In this document: piece after piece, positions 16,203 through 25,007 of the stretch
Layout of the letters: the number at the start of each line of letters is the position of its first letter
Position numbering within the stretch: the first letter of the stretch is position 1
Assembly (NCBI GenBank): GCA_002418265.1
Contig: DIDS01000022.1
Coordinates: forward strand, 1-32,210
Length of the DNA: 32,210 bases
Direction: 5' to 3'
DNA from: Acidimicrobiia bacterium UBA5794
GTDB taxonomy: Bacteria > Actinomycetota > Acidimicrobiia > Spongiisociales > UBA5794
Made by a program: the position numbers and the translations under genes
The notes under the pieces: model-generated
The model's database searches: none
The model's input: only the letters and a program-made list of their open reading frames with translations
What the model was told of the DNA's origin: nothing

Positions 16203-16931
16203 GTGGCACGAAGGTCAAACTCCAACCCCGACGAATATCAACCTCATGTCGGGGCGACTCGCCAGTACATGCGCGACATCATCCTGGGTGTCAACGATGG
16301 CTTGGTTTCGACGTTCCTCCTTGTTTCTGGCGTCGTTGGCGGAGGTCTCACGACAACGCAAGTTCTCCTGACAGGGATTTCCGGTGCCCTCGCAGGGATG
16401 ATCTCCATGGCCATCGGTGAGTATCTGGCCACAAAGTCACAGGACGAAGTCTTCACGGCTGAGTTGGAGCTTGAGGCCGAACACCTGATCCATCACCGGC
16501 AGCGCGAGAAGGACCAACTGGCCGACATGTTGGCCGACATGGGTCTCGAAGGCGACGATCTCGCCACGGTCGTGGACATCATCAACAGCAACGACACAGC
16601 CATGTTGAACATGCAGGGTGCCCTTGAATTCGGCATCGTTGATTCTGAGCGTCGGAGTCCCATCGCGGCTGCGTTCACGTCTGGTTTCCTGTTCCTTACC
16701 GGTGCGCTCCCATCGATCGTTCCCTTTGCTGTATTGGACTCGACCAACACGGCACTCATCGCCGCAGCTGTCCTTTCGGGCATCGGTCTGTTCATTGTCG
16801 GGGCACTCAAGACCGTATCTACGAAAAAGAATCCGATCTATTCGGGTGCCGAAAACCTCGGGATGGGTCTCGTTGGCGGCGTGTTGGCCTACTTCGTCGG
16901 CGCCCTCTTCGACTCTGCCATCACCAGTTAG
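16203..16931 (+). CDS. VIT1/CCC1-family Fe2+/Mn2+ transporter
   Basis: This 242-residue membrane protein has the family's first-helix motif RDIILGVNDGLVSTFLLVSGVVGG and the AGMISMAIGEYLATKSQDEV segment. A charged cytoplasmic helical region (about 90-135: ELEAEHLIHHRQREKDQLADML) corresponds to the metal-binding domain, and three C-terminal membrane helices follow. It probably moves Fe2+ or Mn2+ out of the cytoplasm. GTG 16203 is chosen because a -10 box lies just ahead; an in-frame GTG at 16170 would lie upstream of that promoter. It is divergent from the aminotransferase gene. Confidence 0.9.
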   Translation: MARRSNSNPDEYQPHVGATRQYMRDIILGVNDGLVSTFLLVSGVVGGGLTTTQVLLTGISGALAGMISMAIGEYLATKSQDEVFTAELELEAEHLIHHRQREKDQLADMLADMGLEGDDLATVVDIINSNDTAMLNMQGALEFGIVDSERRSPIAAAFTSGFLFLTGALPSIVPFAVLDSTNTALIAAAVLSGIGLFIVGALKTVSTKKNPIYSGAENLGMGLVGGVLAYFVGALFDSAITS

Positions 16932-16957
16932 AACGGCATTCGATCTATCTCCAGCGC

Positions 16958-17488
16958 CTAGAAATCGATCCCTTTGCGTGCCGCAATGCCCTTGTCGAAT
17001 GGATGCTTGATCTTTTTCATCTCGGTGACCGTATCGGCAATGGCGATGAGGTCCACATGTGCGTCGCGGCCGGTCATGACCACATTCACTCCCTCGGGAC
17101 GGTTATCGATCGTCGCGACGACATCGGCAACATCGATCCAGCCAAACGTGACCGGATATGTTGCCTCGTCAAGGATGATGAGGTCGTAGTCACCTGAGTT
17201 GATCGAGTCCTTCGCAACCGCCCACGCATCGACAGCAGCCCGCTCAGTTGCCTCCATGTCATCAGACTCCCATGTAAAGCCGTCACCACCCGTGACCCAC
17301 TCCACACCGAGCTGGTCAGCCATCTTCCTCTCACCGGTCTGCCACTTGCCTGACTTGATGAACTGGATGACCTTGACGTTCCAACCCCTGGCAACGGAGC
17401 GAAGCATCACCCCGAATGCCGAGCTTGACTTCCCTCGTCCGTCTCCCGTGTTGATGACGAAGAGATCTCTTCTGTGATCACTCCCCAT
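16958..17488 (-). CDS. cobO: Cob(I)yrinic acid a,c-diamide/cob(I)alamin adenosyltransferase, CobA/BtuR/CobO type
   Basis: This 176-residue ATP-binding enzyme adds the 5'-deoxyadenosyl group to the cobalt of corrinoids. The P-loop GDGRGKSSSAFG is at 16-27, with VIQFIKSGKWQTGE and LIILDEATYPVTFGW further on. ATG 17488 is chosen, with AAGGGAG 6 bases upstream; the ORF opening at 17629 lies inside the btuD gene. Its start overlaps the btuD stop by 11 bases, so it is the last gene of the cobalamin operon and would convert imported corrinoid into coenzyme B12. Confidence 0.92.
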   Translation of the reverse strand: MGSDHRRDLFVINTGDGRGKSSSAFGVMLRSVARGWNVKVIQFIKSGKWQTGERKMADQLGVEWVTGGDGFTWESDDMEATERAAVDAWAVAKDSINSGDYDLIILDEATYPVTFGWIDVADVVATIDNRPEGVNVVMTGRDAHVDLIAIADTVTEMKKIKHPFDKGIAARKGIDF

Positions 17489-18269
17489 GGCGACTCCCTT
17501 GTGATCGCAGTGACACCACGACTCGGCTCCCCTCGATCTCGATAACCCTGATCGTAGGTTCAAACACACTCCCGAGAATCGCTTCATCCAGGACCGCTTC
17601 TGGACTACCCATCGCGACGACCCTTCCATGATCGAGCAGCGTCAGTTCGTCACAGAATTGCGCGGCCGCGGTGAGATCGTGGATCGCGCTGACAATGGTG
17701 ACCCCCTGCTCATGTTGGATCTGGGCGATCAGTTCGAGCACCTCGTGCTGGGCGGCAACATCGAGGGACGCAGTCGCCTCATCAAGTACAACGACAGGAG
17801 CCTGCTGTGCAAGCACCCGCGCAAGGGAAACCCGTTGTGTCTCGCCACCTGAGAGAGAAGCCACGTCGCGTTCGGCAAACCCCGAGATACTGAGCGATCG
17901 TAGGGACTCCCACACAATGGCAATGTCCTCTGCTCGTTCTGCAGCAAGCAAGCCGAGATGCGGGGTTCTCCCCAAAAGCACGAAGTCGAATACGGACATG
18001 CCAGGCGGATAGATCGGTCGCTGAGGCACATAGGCGATCCTTCGCCCCAACGACTTGGCATCTTCATTGCCGATCTCGGTATCCCCCAAGGTGATCGATC
18101 CACAGTGGGGCACTGCCCCGACAATGGCTCTCAAGAGTGTCGACTTCCCGGCCCCGTTCGGTCCGATGATCCCCATCCATCGCCCGTCTCCGACCGAAAG
18201 CGATACCTGCGACAAGATCTCGATCCTCCCATAGGACACGCCGACCGATGAAACCGACACGCTCGTCAT
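17478..18269 (-). CDS. btuD: Cobalamin ABC transporter ATP-binding protein
   Basis: This 263-residue ATPase of the iron-siderophore/B12 family has Walker A GPNGAGKS at 36-43, signature LSGGETQRVSLAR near 137-149, and Walker B VVVLDEATASLD near 155-166. It powers import through the permease encoded just upstream, whose stop overlaps its start (ATGA), and its own end overlaps cobO. Sequence alone would not separate B12 from siderophore transport. The cobalamin riboswitch and cobO in the same operon decide it. Confidence 0.9.
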   Translation of the reverse strand: MTSVSVSSVGVSYGRIEILSQVSLSVGDGRWMGIIGPNGAGKSTLLRAIVGAVPHCGSITLGDTEIGNEDAKSLGRRIAYVPQRPIYPPGMSVFDFVLLGRTPHLGLLAAERAEDIAIVWESLRSLSISGFAERDVASLSGGETQRVSLARVLAQQAPVVVLDEATASLDVAAQHEVLELIAQIQHEQGVTIVSAIHDLTAAAQFCDELTLLDHGRVVAMGSPEAVLDEAILGSVFEPTIRVIEIEGSRVVVSLRSQGSRHGE

Positions 18270-19318
18270 GACACGACCGCCTTGCTCCGTCTGAGGACCA
18301 CGGCGAAGAATGGTGCACCGACAAGAGCCGTCACGACACCGATCGGAATCTCAGCGGGACTCTGGACGGTACGCGCCACGATATCGGCGAGGACCAGGAA
18401 GGAACCACCAATGAGGAGCGACAGCGGAACAATGATGCGATATGACGCTGAGGTCAGGAGGCGGACCGTGTGCGGCACGATAATCCCGACGAATCCGATC
18501 AGTCCGCTGACCGCAACAACAGCGGCCGTGCCAAGGGTTGCAAATCCTATCAGGAGTAGCCGCACCCGTGACGGGCGCAGCCCGAGTGTCGATGCCTCGC
18601 TGTCACCAACGGACATCACGTCAAGGAGCCGTCTGAAGGCGACGAGCACAGCGGAACACACCACGACGTATGGCAACACCAACCGAACCTCAGACCAGCC
18701 AGCCGTGGTGAGGCTTCCAAGGATCCAGCCGTACACCTCGCGCAACGTGTCTGACTCCCTCTGCTGGAGGAAGGTCTGGAGCGCCGTCAGAAACGCCGCG
18801 ACAGCGACGCCTGCGAGAATCAAGGTGACAGCAGTTCTCCCTGAACGAACGGTGTATCCAAGCACGTAGGCGAGTACGACCCCAACGATTGCTCCGAGAA
18901 ATGCGGCAAGAGGAAGCGGATCGATGAACCAGCCTGATGCATCCGGGCCATAGGCAATGGCAAGCGTGGCACCGAGACCCGCTCCTGCTCCGGCCCCGAG
19001 CAGATAGGGGTCCGCGAGCGGATTTCGAAACACACCTTGGTATGCAGACCCAGCAACCGACAGCATCGAACCGACGAGGACGCCGAGGACCACACGCGGC
19101 ATTCGAATCTGCCAGACGATGTCGTCAGCTCTCGTGTCGAGGCTGGATTGAACGTTGAGGAACGGTATCCGCGACAAGGTGGACGAGATGATTCCCCACG
19201 GCGATATCGAAGCTGGACCAATCATGGCACCAGCAATCACGGTCACAACCAGGAGCAACGCCGCCCCTCCGATCCACCACCACGGCAGCCGAAGACCCGA
19301 GGGGCGTCCTGCGTTCAT
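18266..19318 (-). CDS. btuC: Cobalamin ABC transporter permease (FecCD/BtuC family)
   Basis: This 350-residue inner-membrane permease has about nine or ten hydrophobic helices. Family motifs include RMPRVVLGVLVGSMLSVAGS, the GVFRNPLADPYLLGAGAGAG region (near 115-135) and GLIGFVGIIVPHTVRLL near 262-280. It forms the channel for corrinoid with two copies of BtuD. The start overlaps the stop of the binding-protein gene by 4 bases (ATGA), as does its stop with btuD, so all three are tightly coupled. Confidence 0.92.
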   Translation of the reverse strand: MNAGRPSGLRLPWWWIGGAALLLVVTVIAGAMIGPASISPWGIISSTLSRIPFLNVQSSLDTRADDIVWQIRMPRVVLGVLVGSMLSVAGSAYQGVFRNPLADPYLLGAGAGAGLGATLAIAYGPDASGWFIDPLPLAAFLGAIVGVVLAYVLGYTVRSGRTAVTLILAGVAVAAFLTALQTFLQQRESDTLREVYGWILGSLTTAGWSEVRLVLPYVVVCSAVLVAFRRLLDVMSVGDSEASTLGLRPSRVRLLLIGFATLGTAAVVAVSGLIGFVGIIVPHTVRLLTSASYRIIVPLSLLIGGSFLVLADIVARTVQSPAEIPIGVVTALVGAPFFAVVLRRSKAVVS

Positions 19319-20307
19319 GCGTCGGCGGTTGGCAGCGACGAGACTGCTTCAACAACCGCGTCGAGAAGTTCGACGACGCGAGGACTCCATCGAGACGCAA
19401 TGTCATCGTTGAGTTCGACCACAGCTCCACTGGTGACTGCCGATATCGAACCCCACCCCGGTCGTGCAGCCACCGTTTCGAGACTCTGACCGCCGTACAC
19501 GGTGTTGGCAAGGAGAATCAGATTCGGATCCGATTCGACGATGAACTCCTGGCTGAGCTGTGGATAACCAAATCCGTCAGGATCAGCTGCTTCGTCAGCA
19601 ATGTTGGAAAGACCTGTCAGGGCAATCACCTGGCCGATGAACGATGCCGAGGTCGTCGTGTACAGCAGATCCTCGATCTCGTAGTAGTACGTCAACCCCT
19701 GCGCTTCGTTGGCGATCGACTCCGCAGCATCCAGCAGCCGCGACTGTGTGTCGGAGACCACATCCACCGCTTCAGCGATGTGCCCTGTAGCGGCACCCGT
19801 CTGTTCCCACTGGGCGTATGCGTCCTCAAGTGAGGAGGCAGTTCCGTGAAGGATGACCGGGATACCGAGGGTTTCGAGTCCGACGATCAGATCTCCCGGA
19901 TCGAATGAAATGAAGACAAGATCGGGGTCGTACTCCGCGATCGCCTCGATGCTCGGCGTCCATGCCGACAGCTCGGTGATCGGTGCTTCGGGTGGATAGT
20001 TCGACAACGAATCGACCGCGATGACCTGTTCTCCTGCACCAATTGCAAAGAGAACCTCGGTTGATGTTGGTGAAATCGAAACTATGCGCTCTGGCCGTGC
20101 GTCGATCGTGACGGCACCGTTAGCGGCTTCGACCGTGACGGGAAAGCCGTCGTCTGGCGGTAGGGTCGTCGTCGTGGAGGTGCTCGTCGTCGAAAATGTT
20201 GTTGTCGCGGGTTCTGATGTCGACGTCGTACCGGCAACATCGCTACTTGAACACGATGCTGCAACCAAGGCAAGCGCAATTGCAAACAGGGTGGTTCGTT
20301 TGAACAC
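19315..20307 (-). CDS. btuF: Cobalamin-binding lipoprotein of the ABC importer
   Basis: This 330-residue extracytoplasmic binding protein has a signal ending LVAASC (Cys19 lipidated) and a Ser/Thr-rich linker (about 27-50). The periplasmic-binding-protein type III domain begins near RIVSISPTSTEVLFAIGAGEQVIAVD (about 69-94). It captures the corrinoid for BtuC. The GTG start at 20307 has GAGGAG 9 bases upstream, and that ribosome-binding site lies in the 3' arm of a stable hairpin controlled by the upstream riboswitch. It is the first gene of the btuFCD-cobO operon. Confidence 0.92.
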   Translation of the reverse strand: MFKRTTLFAIALALVAASCSSSDVAGTTSTSEPATTTFSTTSTSTTTTLPPDDGFPVTVEAANGAVTIDARPERIVSISPTSTEVLFAIGAGEQVIAVDSLSNYPPEAPITELSAWTPSIEAIAEYDPDLVFISFDPGDLIVGLETLGIPVILHGTASSLEDAYAQWEQTGAATGHIAEAVDVVSDTQSRLLDAAESIANEAQGLTYYYEIEDLLYTTTSASFIGQVIALTGLSNIADEAADPDGFGYPQLSQEFIVESDPNLILLANTVYGGQSLETVAARPGWGSISAVTSGAVVELNDDIASRWSPRVVELLDAVVEAVSSLPTADA

Positions 20308-20310
20308 TGC

Positions 20311-20340
20311 GGTGTTCTCCTCTCTCTGGAGGAGACCACC
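20311..20340 (-). promoter_or_regulatory. Ribosome-binding-site sequestering hairpin (riboswitch expression platform)
   Basis: Reading the minus strand, GGTG-G-TCTCCTC pairs with GAGGAGA-A-CACC: 4 bp, one mismatch and 7 bp, with a 6-nt loop. The 3' arm is the btuF ribosome-binding site. A competing segment GGAGGAGG lies upstream (20365-20358) and can pair with the 5' arm, which would free the site. This is the layout of a translation-controlling riboswitch. Confidence 0.8.
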
Positions 20341-20370
20341 GTTGCGGAGCGTAGACCCCTCCTCCGAAGG

Positions 20371-20490
20371 TCAGACCGCCTGCTGGCTTGGAGGCGCTCT
20401 GGCTACCTCACAAGGAGGATCACAGTTGCGGGACAGCGTCGGAATCTCACCGGACTTCGCTCCGAGACAGCACCCGGGAAGTCCCGGTAC
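20371..20490 (-). ncRNA. Cobalamin riboswitch
   Basis: On the minus strand the conserved core reads CCGGTGAGATTCC followed by GCTGTCCCGCAACTGTG (20453-20421), the hallmark of B12 riboswitches. The B12 box variant AGCCAGCAGGCGGTCTGAC follows at 20389-20371. It lies directly before the btuF leader hairpin. Binding of adenosylcobalamin should lower translation of the btuFCD-cobO operon. The 5' boundary is approximate. Confidence 0.93.
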
Positions 20491-20580
20491 GTCGTGGGCA
20501 GCATAGCGGAGTAGCCAGTCGAATCGTTTGTGCTCCTCGCGACCGATGAACACACAACTGAGGGGTATCGTTTCGAGATC

Positions 20581-20718
20581 GTGAAGAAACTTCTTGCCAT
20601 AGTGGTCGCCGTTTTCATCGCAGCCGTCGCTGTCGCGATCCGTCAACGCACTCCCACGGATCAACCGGTGGGGCCTGAAGGATCATGGGAACCAGCATCA
20701 CGTCAGACATCAGCGTGA
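20581..20718 (+). CDS. Small single-pass membrane protein
   Basis: This is a 45-residue protein, VKKLLAIVVAVFIAAVAVAI followed by a short polar tail (RQRTPTDQPVGPEGSWEPAS). A promoter-like TATCGT ends 8 bases before GTG 20581 and there is no ribosome-binding site, suggesting a leaderless mRNA. The shape (KKLL, one helix, a tail with an acidic or glycine-Trp motif) recalls the tiny actinobacterial DLW-39 proteins, but the match is loose. It overlaps the next gene, so it is probably co-transcribed. Confidence 0.55.
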   Translation: MKKLLAIVVAVFIAAVAVAIRQRTPTDQPVGPEGSWEPASRQTSA

Positions 20719-21449
20719 AGGTCGCTGTCGATACCGGCACGGAAGTCGGGAACCGCGCTGTACGGGTCCTTCTCGGTGAACGATCCGTTGATTACATCGG
20801 TGTCCTTGCAGGCGGCGTTCCTGACCGGAAACGATCTGGCCCGGTCAACGACCTCGATGGATACGACGTGCTCATGTCGGACGGCACTTCAGACATCCAC
20901 GGCCTCATCGGCAAAGCAGCAGTTGCGGGGATTCCCCTTGTTTATTGGCTCGATCTCGATGACCACCTTGACTCACCGGGACACATCCCCGTCATCCACG
21001 GTGCCAATGTCGCAGCGGCCCTCACAGCGGCACTCGCCGTTCACCCGGTCGCAACATCCCATCAAGGAGATGAGGTCAGAATCGGATGGACCGAACCGGG
21101 GAAATCGCTGAAACGAGGTCAGCCGATGCCGTTTCCCGACCCGATAGGAAACACCTGGACCAAGAGACGGGGAAAGAGACGTTCCGGTGCCGATGAATTC
21201 GTCGGGTTTCGCAATGACGAATGGGGTGGTGCCGTTGTCGACGTGGAGGGACCTGCCGGCAGACGAATCGTCGGTGTCGCCGATCACGCTGGATACATCG
21301 AAGCGATCACGCTCGCAGCGGTATCCCTTCTCGCAGGTGAGGGCGCCTACGACAGCCGATCCCAAGCTGCTGCCTCAAATCCTGAACAGCTTCTGAACAA
21401 ACTGGGAGATCTGGAACTTGAGGTGGCCGTCTGGCGTTCTTCGCAGTAG
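20685..21449 (+). CDS. Protein of unknown function
   Basis: I do not recognise this 254-residue protein. It has no signal peptide or membrane segment. The N-terminal half alternates short hydrophobic strands with loops (VKVAVDTGT, VDYIGVLAGG, YDVLMSDGT, GIPLVYWLDLDD, HIPVIHGANVAAALTAAL), which suggests a Rossmann-like alpha/beta fold, perhaps nucleotide binding. The C-terminal half includes RRIVGVADHAGYIEAITLAAVSLL (positions about 204-227). ATG 20685 has AAGG close by; GTG 20715, overlapping the stop of the small membrane gene (GTGA), is an equally good start. It ends 4 bp before the thioredoxin-NHL gene, so the three genes form one operon. Confidence 0.75.
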   Translation: MGTSITSDISVKVAVDTGTEVGNRAVRVLLGERSVDYIGVLAGGVPDRKRSGPVNDLDGYDVLMSDGTSDIHGLIGKAAVAGIPLVYWLDLDDHLDSPGHIPVIHGANVAAALTAALAVHPVATSHQGDEVRIGWTEPGKSLKRGQPMPFPDPIGNTWTKRRGKRRSGADEFVGFRNDEWGGAVVDVEGPAGRRIVGVADHAGYIEAITLAAVSLLAGEGAYDSRSQAAASNPEQLLNKLGDLELEVAVWRSSQ

Positions 21450-21453
21450 CCAT

Positions 21454-23493
21454 ATGAAGACCTTGCCACGCGCCATCATCCTTGTCGGCCTTCTCGCCTT
21501 GATTGCGGCTGCATGCACCCCTTCAGGATCCGAAGACGCCACAACGTCGGATCCATCGCCTCCCGGTTCAAGTGTTGGCGACACGCCCACCACAAGCTTC
21601 GAAGGGACGTCATACGCAGGGACGGTCCCTGCACCGGACTTCCTGCCCGGTCTCGACTGGATCAATACCGCCGAACCGATCTCCCTGGCTGACCTACGTG
21701 GGAAGGTGGTGCTCCTGGATTTCTGGACCTACGGGTGCATCAACTGCATCCACATCATCCCTGACCTTGAACGTCTTGAGGAGGAATACGCCGACGAGCT
21801 CGTCGTCATCGGTGTTCACTCGGCAAAGTTCACGAATGAAGCCCAAACGGACAACCTCGTGGACATTGTTCAGAGGTACGGGCTGAAACATCCCGTGGTC
21901 AACGACAAGGACTTTGCTGTCTGGAACCTGTGGGGTGCTTCGGCGTGGCCAACAGTTGCCGTAATCGATCCTGCGGGGAACGTCGTCGGGGTGAGGCCGG
22001 GCGAAGGTGTCTATGACGCACTCGAACCCGTGGTTGCGAGCCTTGTTGCCGAGTTTGATGCTGCACAGGCGTTAGACCGTACGCCCATCATGTTCGCCCT
22101 TGAGGCCACGACAGCGCCACAGCGACCTCTCAACTATCCCGGCAAGGTGTTCGCAACGAACGGACGCCTCTTTGTTGCGGACACCGGCCACCATCGAGTC
22201 CTCGAGGTCGATCCATCCAGCGGGGAGGTCCTGGCAGCGTGGGGTTCAGGTAGGCGAGGCTTCGACAACGGCCCGGCGCTTGACGCTACGTTCGACGGGC
22301 CTCAGGGGATGACCCTGAATCCCGAAACGAACGAGTTGTACGTCGCAGATGTCGGAAACAACGCGGTACGCACCATCGATCTCTCGACGGGTGCGGTCAC
22401 GACCTTGGCTGGAACCGGTGTGCTCGGGTGGCCTCCACAGGCTCGGGGGCTGGATACAGCAACCCTCAACTCCCCATGGGACGTGCTGTACCACGACGGA
22501 TTTGTGTATGTGGCCAATGCGGGCACACATCAGATTTGGGCTATCGACCTTGCCAACGAGCTTGCACTGCCGTTGATCGGGAACGCCCACGAAGGAACAT
22601 TCAACGCTGAATTCCACAATTCCGAACTCGCCCAACCAAGCGGTCTCGCTTTGTCCGACGATGGCCAGTTGTACTTCGCCGATTCTGAGTCGAGCAGTGT
22701 CCGGGTGGGTGACCTCGAAACGGCAATGACTTCCCTCGTGGTTGGAGGCGATGAGTCGCTTTTTGACTTTGGTGATGTCGATGGCTCGGGGAACAATGCA
22801 CGGCTCCAACATCCCCTCGGAGTCGCCGTCGACGGAGGCACCCTGTACGTTGCAGACACCTACAACTCGAAGATCAAGCGTGTGGACATTGCTTCTGGTT
22901 CGATCTCGTCCTGGCTTGGGAACCAAGCCGGTTGGGCCGATGGACCTTCGCCGCTCTTCAACGAACCGGGCGGGCTCTCATTCGACCATGACACCTTGTA
23001 CGTTGCAGACACGAACAACCATTCGATACGCCTGATCGACCCCACCACGGGACTCACATCCACACTGGTTCTGAAAGGGGTCGAGCAGTTCGATCCTCCG
23101 TCTGAGTTCATCGGTGATGTCGTCACACTCGATCCCGTTCAAGCCGCGGCCGGGCCAGGTTCGATCGTGATCAACTACACGCTGCCAGCTGGATACAAGG
23201 TCAACGAGGACGCTCCATCATCACTGACGATCAGTGGAGGACGCACCGCCGTCTCCCTTGCCTCAGACAAGGCAGGCGAACTCACCGGGGCATCGCTCCC
23301 GGCCATCGTCCCCGTCGACTTCCACGAGGGCGACGCCACACTTACCCTCGACATCAACCTTGTGTACTGCGAGGAGAACGCAGAGAGCCTCTGCTATATC
23401 GACCGAGCACGCTTCGAGGTTCCCGTCACGGTCGGCCCTGCTGGTGCATCAACCAATCTCGAACTCACCCGAACCGTGGCTGGTCTCTCGTAG
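21454..23493 (+). CDS. Thioredoxin-like/NHL-repeat lipoprotein (NHLRC2-like)
   Basis: This 679-residue secreted protein has a lipoprotein signal (LLALIAAAC, Cys21), a Ser/Thr/Pro linker, then a TlpA-like thioredoxin domain with WTYGCINC (redox pair C95 and C98). A long series of NHL beta-propeller repeats follows (GKVFATNGRLFVADTGHHRV, TNELYVADVGNNAVRTID, GTLYVADTYNSKIKRVD, DTLYVADTNNHSIRLID), then a C-terminal beta-sandwich-like domain. The same order occurs in animal NHLRC2 and many bacterial homologues. A thiol-redox role outside the membrane is expected; partners are unknown. The ATG at 21454 starts at the signal peptide, and 12 extra residues are possible. Confidence 0.9.
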   Translation: MKTLPRAIILVGLLALIAAACTPSGSEDATTSDPSPPGSSVGDTPTTSFEGTSYAGTVPAPDFLPGLDWINTAEPISLADLRGKVVLLDFWTYGCINCIHIIPDLERLEEEYADELVVIGVHSAKFTNEAQTDNLVDIVQRYGLKHPVVNDKDFAVWNLWGASAWPTVAVIDPAGNVVGVRPGEGVYDALEPVVASLVAEFDAAQALDRTPIMFALEATTAPQRPLNYPGKVFATNGRLFVADTGHHRVLEVDPSSGEVLAAWGSGRRGFDNGPALDATFDGPQGMTLNPETNELYVADVGNNAVRTIDLSTGAVTTLAGTGVLGWPPQARGLDTATLNSPWDVLYHDGFVYVANAGTHQIWAIDLANELALPLIGNAHEGTFNAEFHNSELAQPSGLALSDDGQLYFADSESSSVRVGDLETAMTSLVVGGDESLFDFGDVDGSGNNARLQHPLGVAVDGGTLYVADTYNSKIKRVDIASGSISSWLGNQAGWADGPSPLFNEPGGLSFDHDTLYVADTNNHSIRLIDPTTGLTSTLVLKGVEQFDPPSEFIGDVVTLDPVQAAAGPGSIVINYTLPAGYKVNEDAPSSLTISGGRTAVSLASDKAGELTGASLPAIVPVDFHEGDATLTLDINLVYCEENAESLCYIDRARFEVPVTVGPAGASTNLELTRTVAGLS

Positions 23494-23499
23494 CGGTCA

Positions 23500-23579
23500 G
23501 AAGTCAGCAGTCAGACTTCAAAGTCGGACGTGCCTCAAACACGGATCCCCTGATCCGTCCCCCTTGCTGGAAGAAGGGG
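23500..23579. repeat. Cluster of three hairpins after the thioredoxin-NHL gene
   Basis: GAAGTC/GACTTC (23500-23519), ACGGATC-CCCT-GATCCGT (23541-23558, perfect 7-bp stem) and CCCCTT/AAGGGG (23560-23579) follow one another. The first probably ends the upstream transcript. The rest, with the C-rich tail to 23627, has the look of a dispersed intergenic repeat next to an insertion site; whether it recurs in the genome cannot be seen here. Confidence 0.4.
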
Positions 23580-23636
23580 CTCGCAGGCTCGCACGCCCGC
23601 CCTGGCTCGTTTCACTCGCCCCTCCCCCCTGAAACC

Positions 23637-25004
23637 TCAATGCGCTGTTTGGAGTGTTCGGATGCGGTTGAGGGCGGTGACATATTTGGTTTTCCATGGC
23701 CAGTTGGTTGGGAGGTGGAGAACATCTTTGCGGCTGTTGCGGGTGATGCGTCCTGGGCAGTTGAGATACCGATGTCGTAGCGTCTTTGTCGTCATTGGGG
23801 TGTCTGAGATGAGTCGCCCGGTCCATCTCGCGAGGTTGTGGGCCAAAATGTTGAGTTGAAGCCATCCAGCGTTGGCGTGGTAGCTGCCTGAAGGCATGTG
23901 GTTGAGTGCCATCCCGTATTTGAGGTCGCGGATCACAGTTTCGATCACTGCATGTTTGCGATGGAACCGGTCCAAGTTGGTGGCTTTCCCTTTGAGGTTG
24001 GTGACGAACCCTCGATAGTCGACAAGGTCGAAGAGCCTTGATTGGGGTTCACCCGTATCGGCAGGCACAGTGGTACGACGAACAATGAGACGACATTCCA
24101 CCGGGTCTTTCCCGGTGCGGCCCGTAACCGTGTAAGGGACTTCGGTGACAGCCATCTGCTGGAAACCAGTTGTAGGTACTGTGTGGTAGGCGTCTTGGTT
24201 GATCGAGGCGATCACTTGTCGAATTTTGGTGTTGTTGCGCACCGTGATTGAGAACCCAACATTGTGTGCCACACAGGTGTCGATGACCTTTTTGGTGTAA
24301 AACCCAGAATCGGCCCGCAGCACCGTTTCGTCCCTAGCTGTAAGGGTTTCAGCGATCTGGGTAAAGGTGTCATTGAGGAAGACGGCTGCGTCTTTGGCTG
24401 GGGCAGCGTTCCCGTTACGCAACATGCCACACAGCACCTGCCCGGTTGATGCTTCAGCCATAATCAGCGGGTGATATCCCTTGATGCCTTGATAGTTACG
24501 TTTCGAGGTGCCCTCTTTATGGGTCCCGTACGTTTCGATCACGGTCGAATCAATATCGAGCACCAACCGCGACGTGTCTTTGGGATGAGCCCCGCCATCT
24601 GGGGCGGGGGCGAGTCCGCATTGCCACGCCTGGACCATCAAGTCGGTGTTGACCTGTGTGAGTCCAACAGTGTCGTCATAGGTGAGTTCGCGAAGCCATT
24701 GTCCACAACGCGATGCTGAAACAGCTCTATGACCCAACACGCGTCGGGTGGACCCCGAGGCGAGCATCGAAACGTCAGAGATGAACTCGCCACCGGCAAG
24801 AAACGATGACACCATTGTTAAGGCTTTAGCGCCACCGTTGCGGTGACCGCCGTAACCCGTTGAGGGCAACACGGTATTGATTGTTGGTTCAATGTTGAGT
24901 TGTTGAGCCAAAGACATTGGCAACAACAATCCCGCGGACGCTACTGATTTCGGGTCGTCAAACGCGACATCCAAACGCGTCAAAACCTGCGATACTCTCT
25001 GCAT
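23637..25004 (-). CDS. IS1380-family transposase
   Basis: This 455-residue DDE transposase appears intact. Catalytic candidates are D150 or D152 in LVLDIDSTVIETYG, D232 in VLRADSGFYTKKV, and Glu in HAVIETVIRDLKYG near residue 370. The N-terminal GLLLPMSLAQQLNIE segment and the C-terminal LQLNILAHNLARW are typical of the family. The stop lies within about 10 bp of the presumed element end. The ATG at 25004 is preceded by an inverted repeat that can hide its ribosome-binding region. Confidence 0.93.
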   Translation of the reverse strand: MQRVSQVLTRLDVAFDDPKSVASAGLLLPMSLAQQLNIEPTINTVLPSTGYGGHRNGGAKALTMVSSFLAGGEFISDVSMLASGSTRRVLGHRAVSASRCGQWLRELTYDDTVGLTQVNTDLMVQAWQCGLAPAPDGGAHPKDTSRLVLDIDSTVIETYGTHKEGTSKRNYQGIKGYHPLIMAEASTGQVLCGMLRNGNAAPAKDAAVFLNDTFTQIAETLTARDETVLRADSGFYTKKVIDTCVAHNVGFSITVRNNTKIRQVIASINQDAYHTVPTTGFQQMAVTEVPYTVTGRTGKDPVECRLIVRRTTVPADTGEPQSRLFDLVDYRGFVTNLKGKATNLDRFHRKHAVIETVIRDLKYGMALNHMPSGSYHANAGWLQLNILAHNLARWTGRLISDTPMTTKTLRHRYLNCPGRITRNSRKDVLHLPTNWPWKTKYVTALNRIRTLQTAH

Positions 25005-25007
25005 AAG

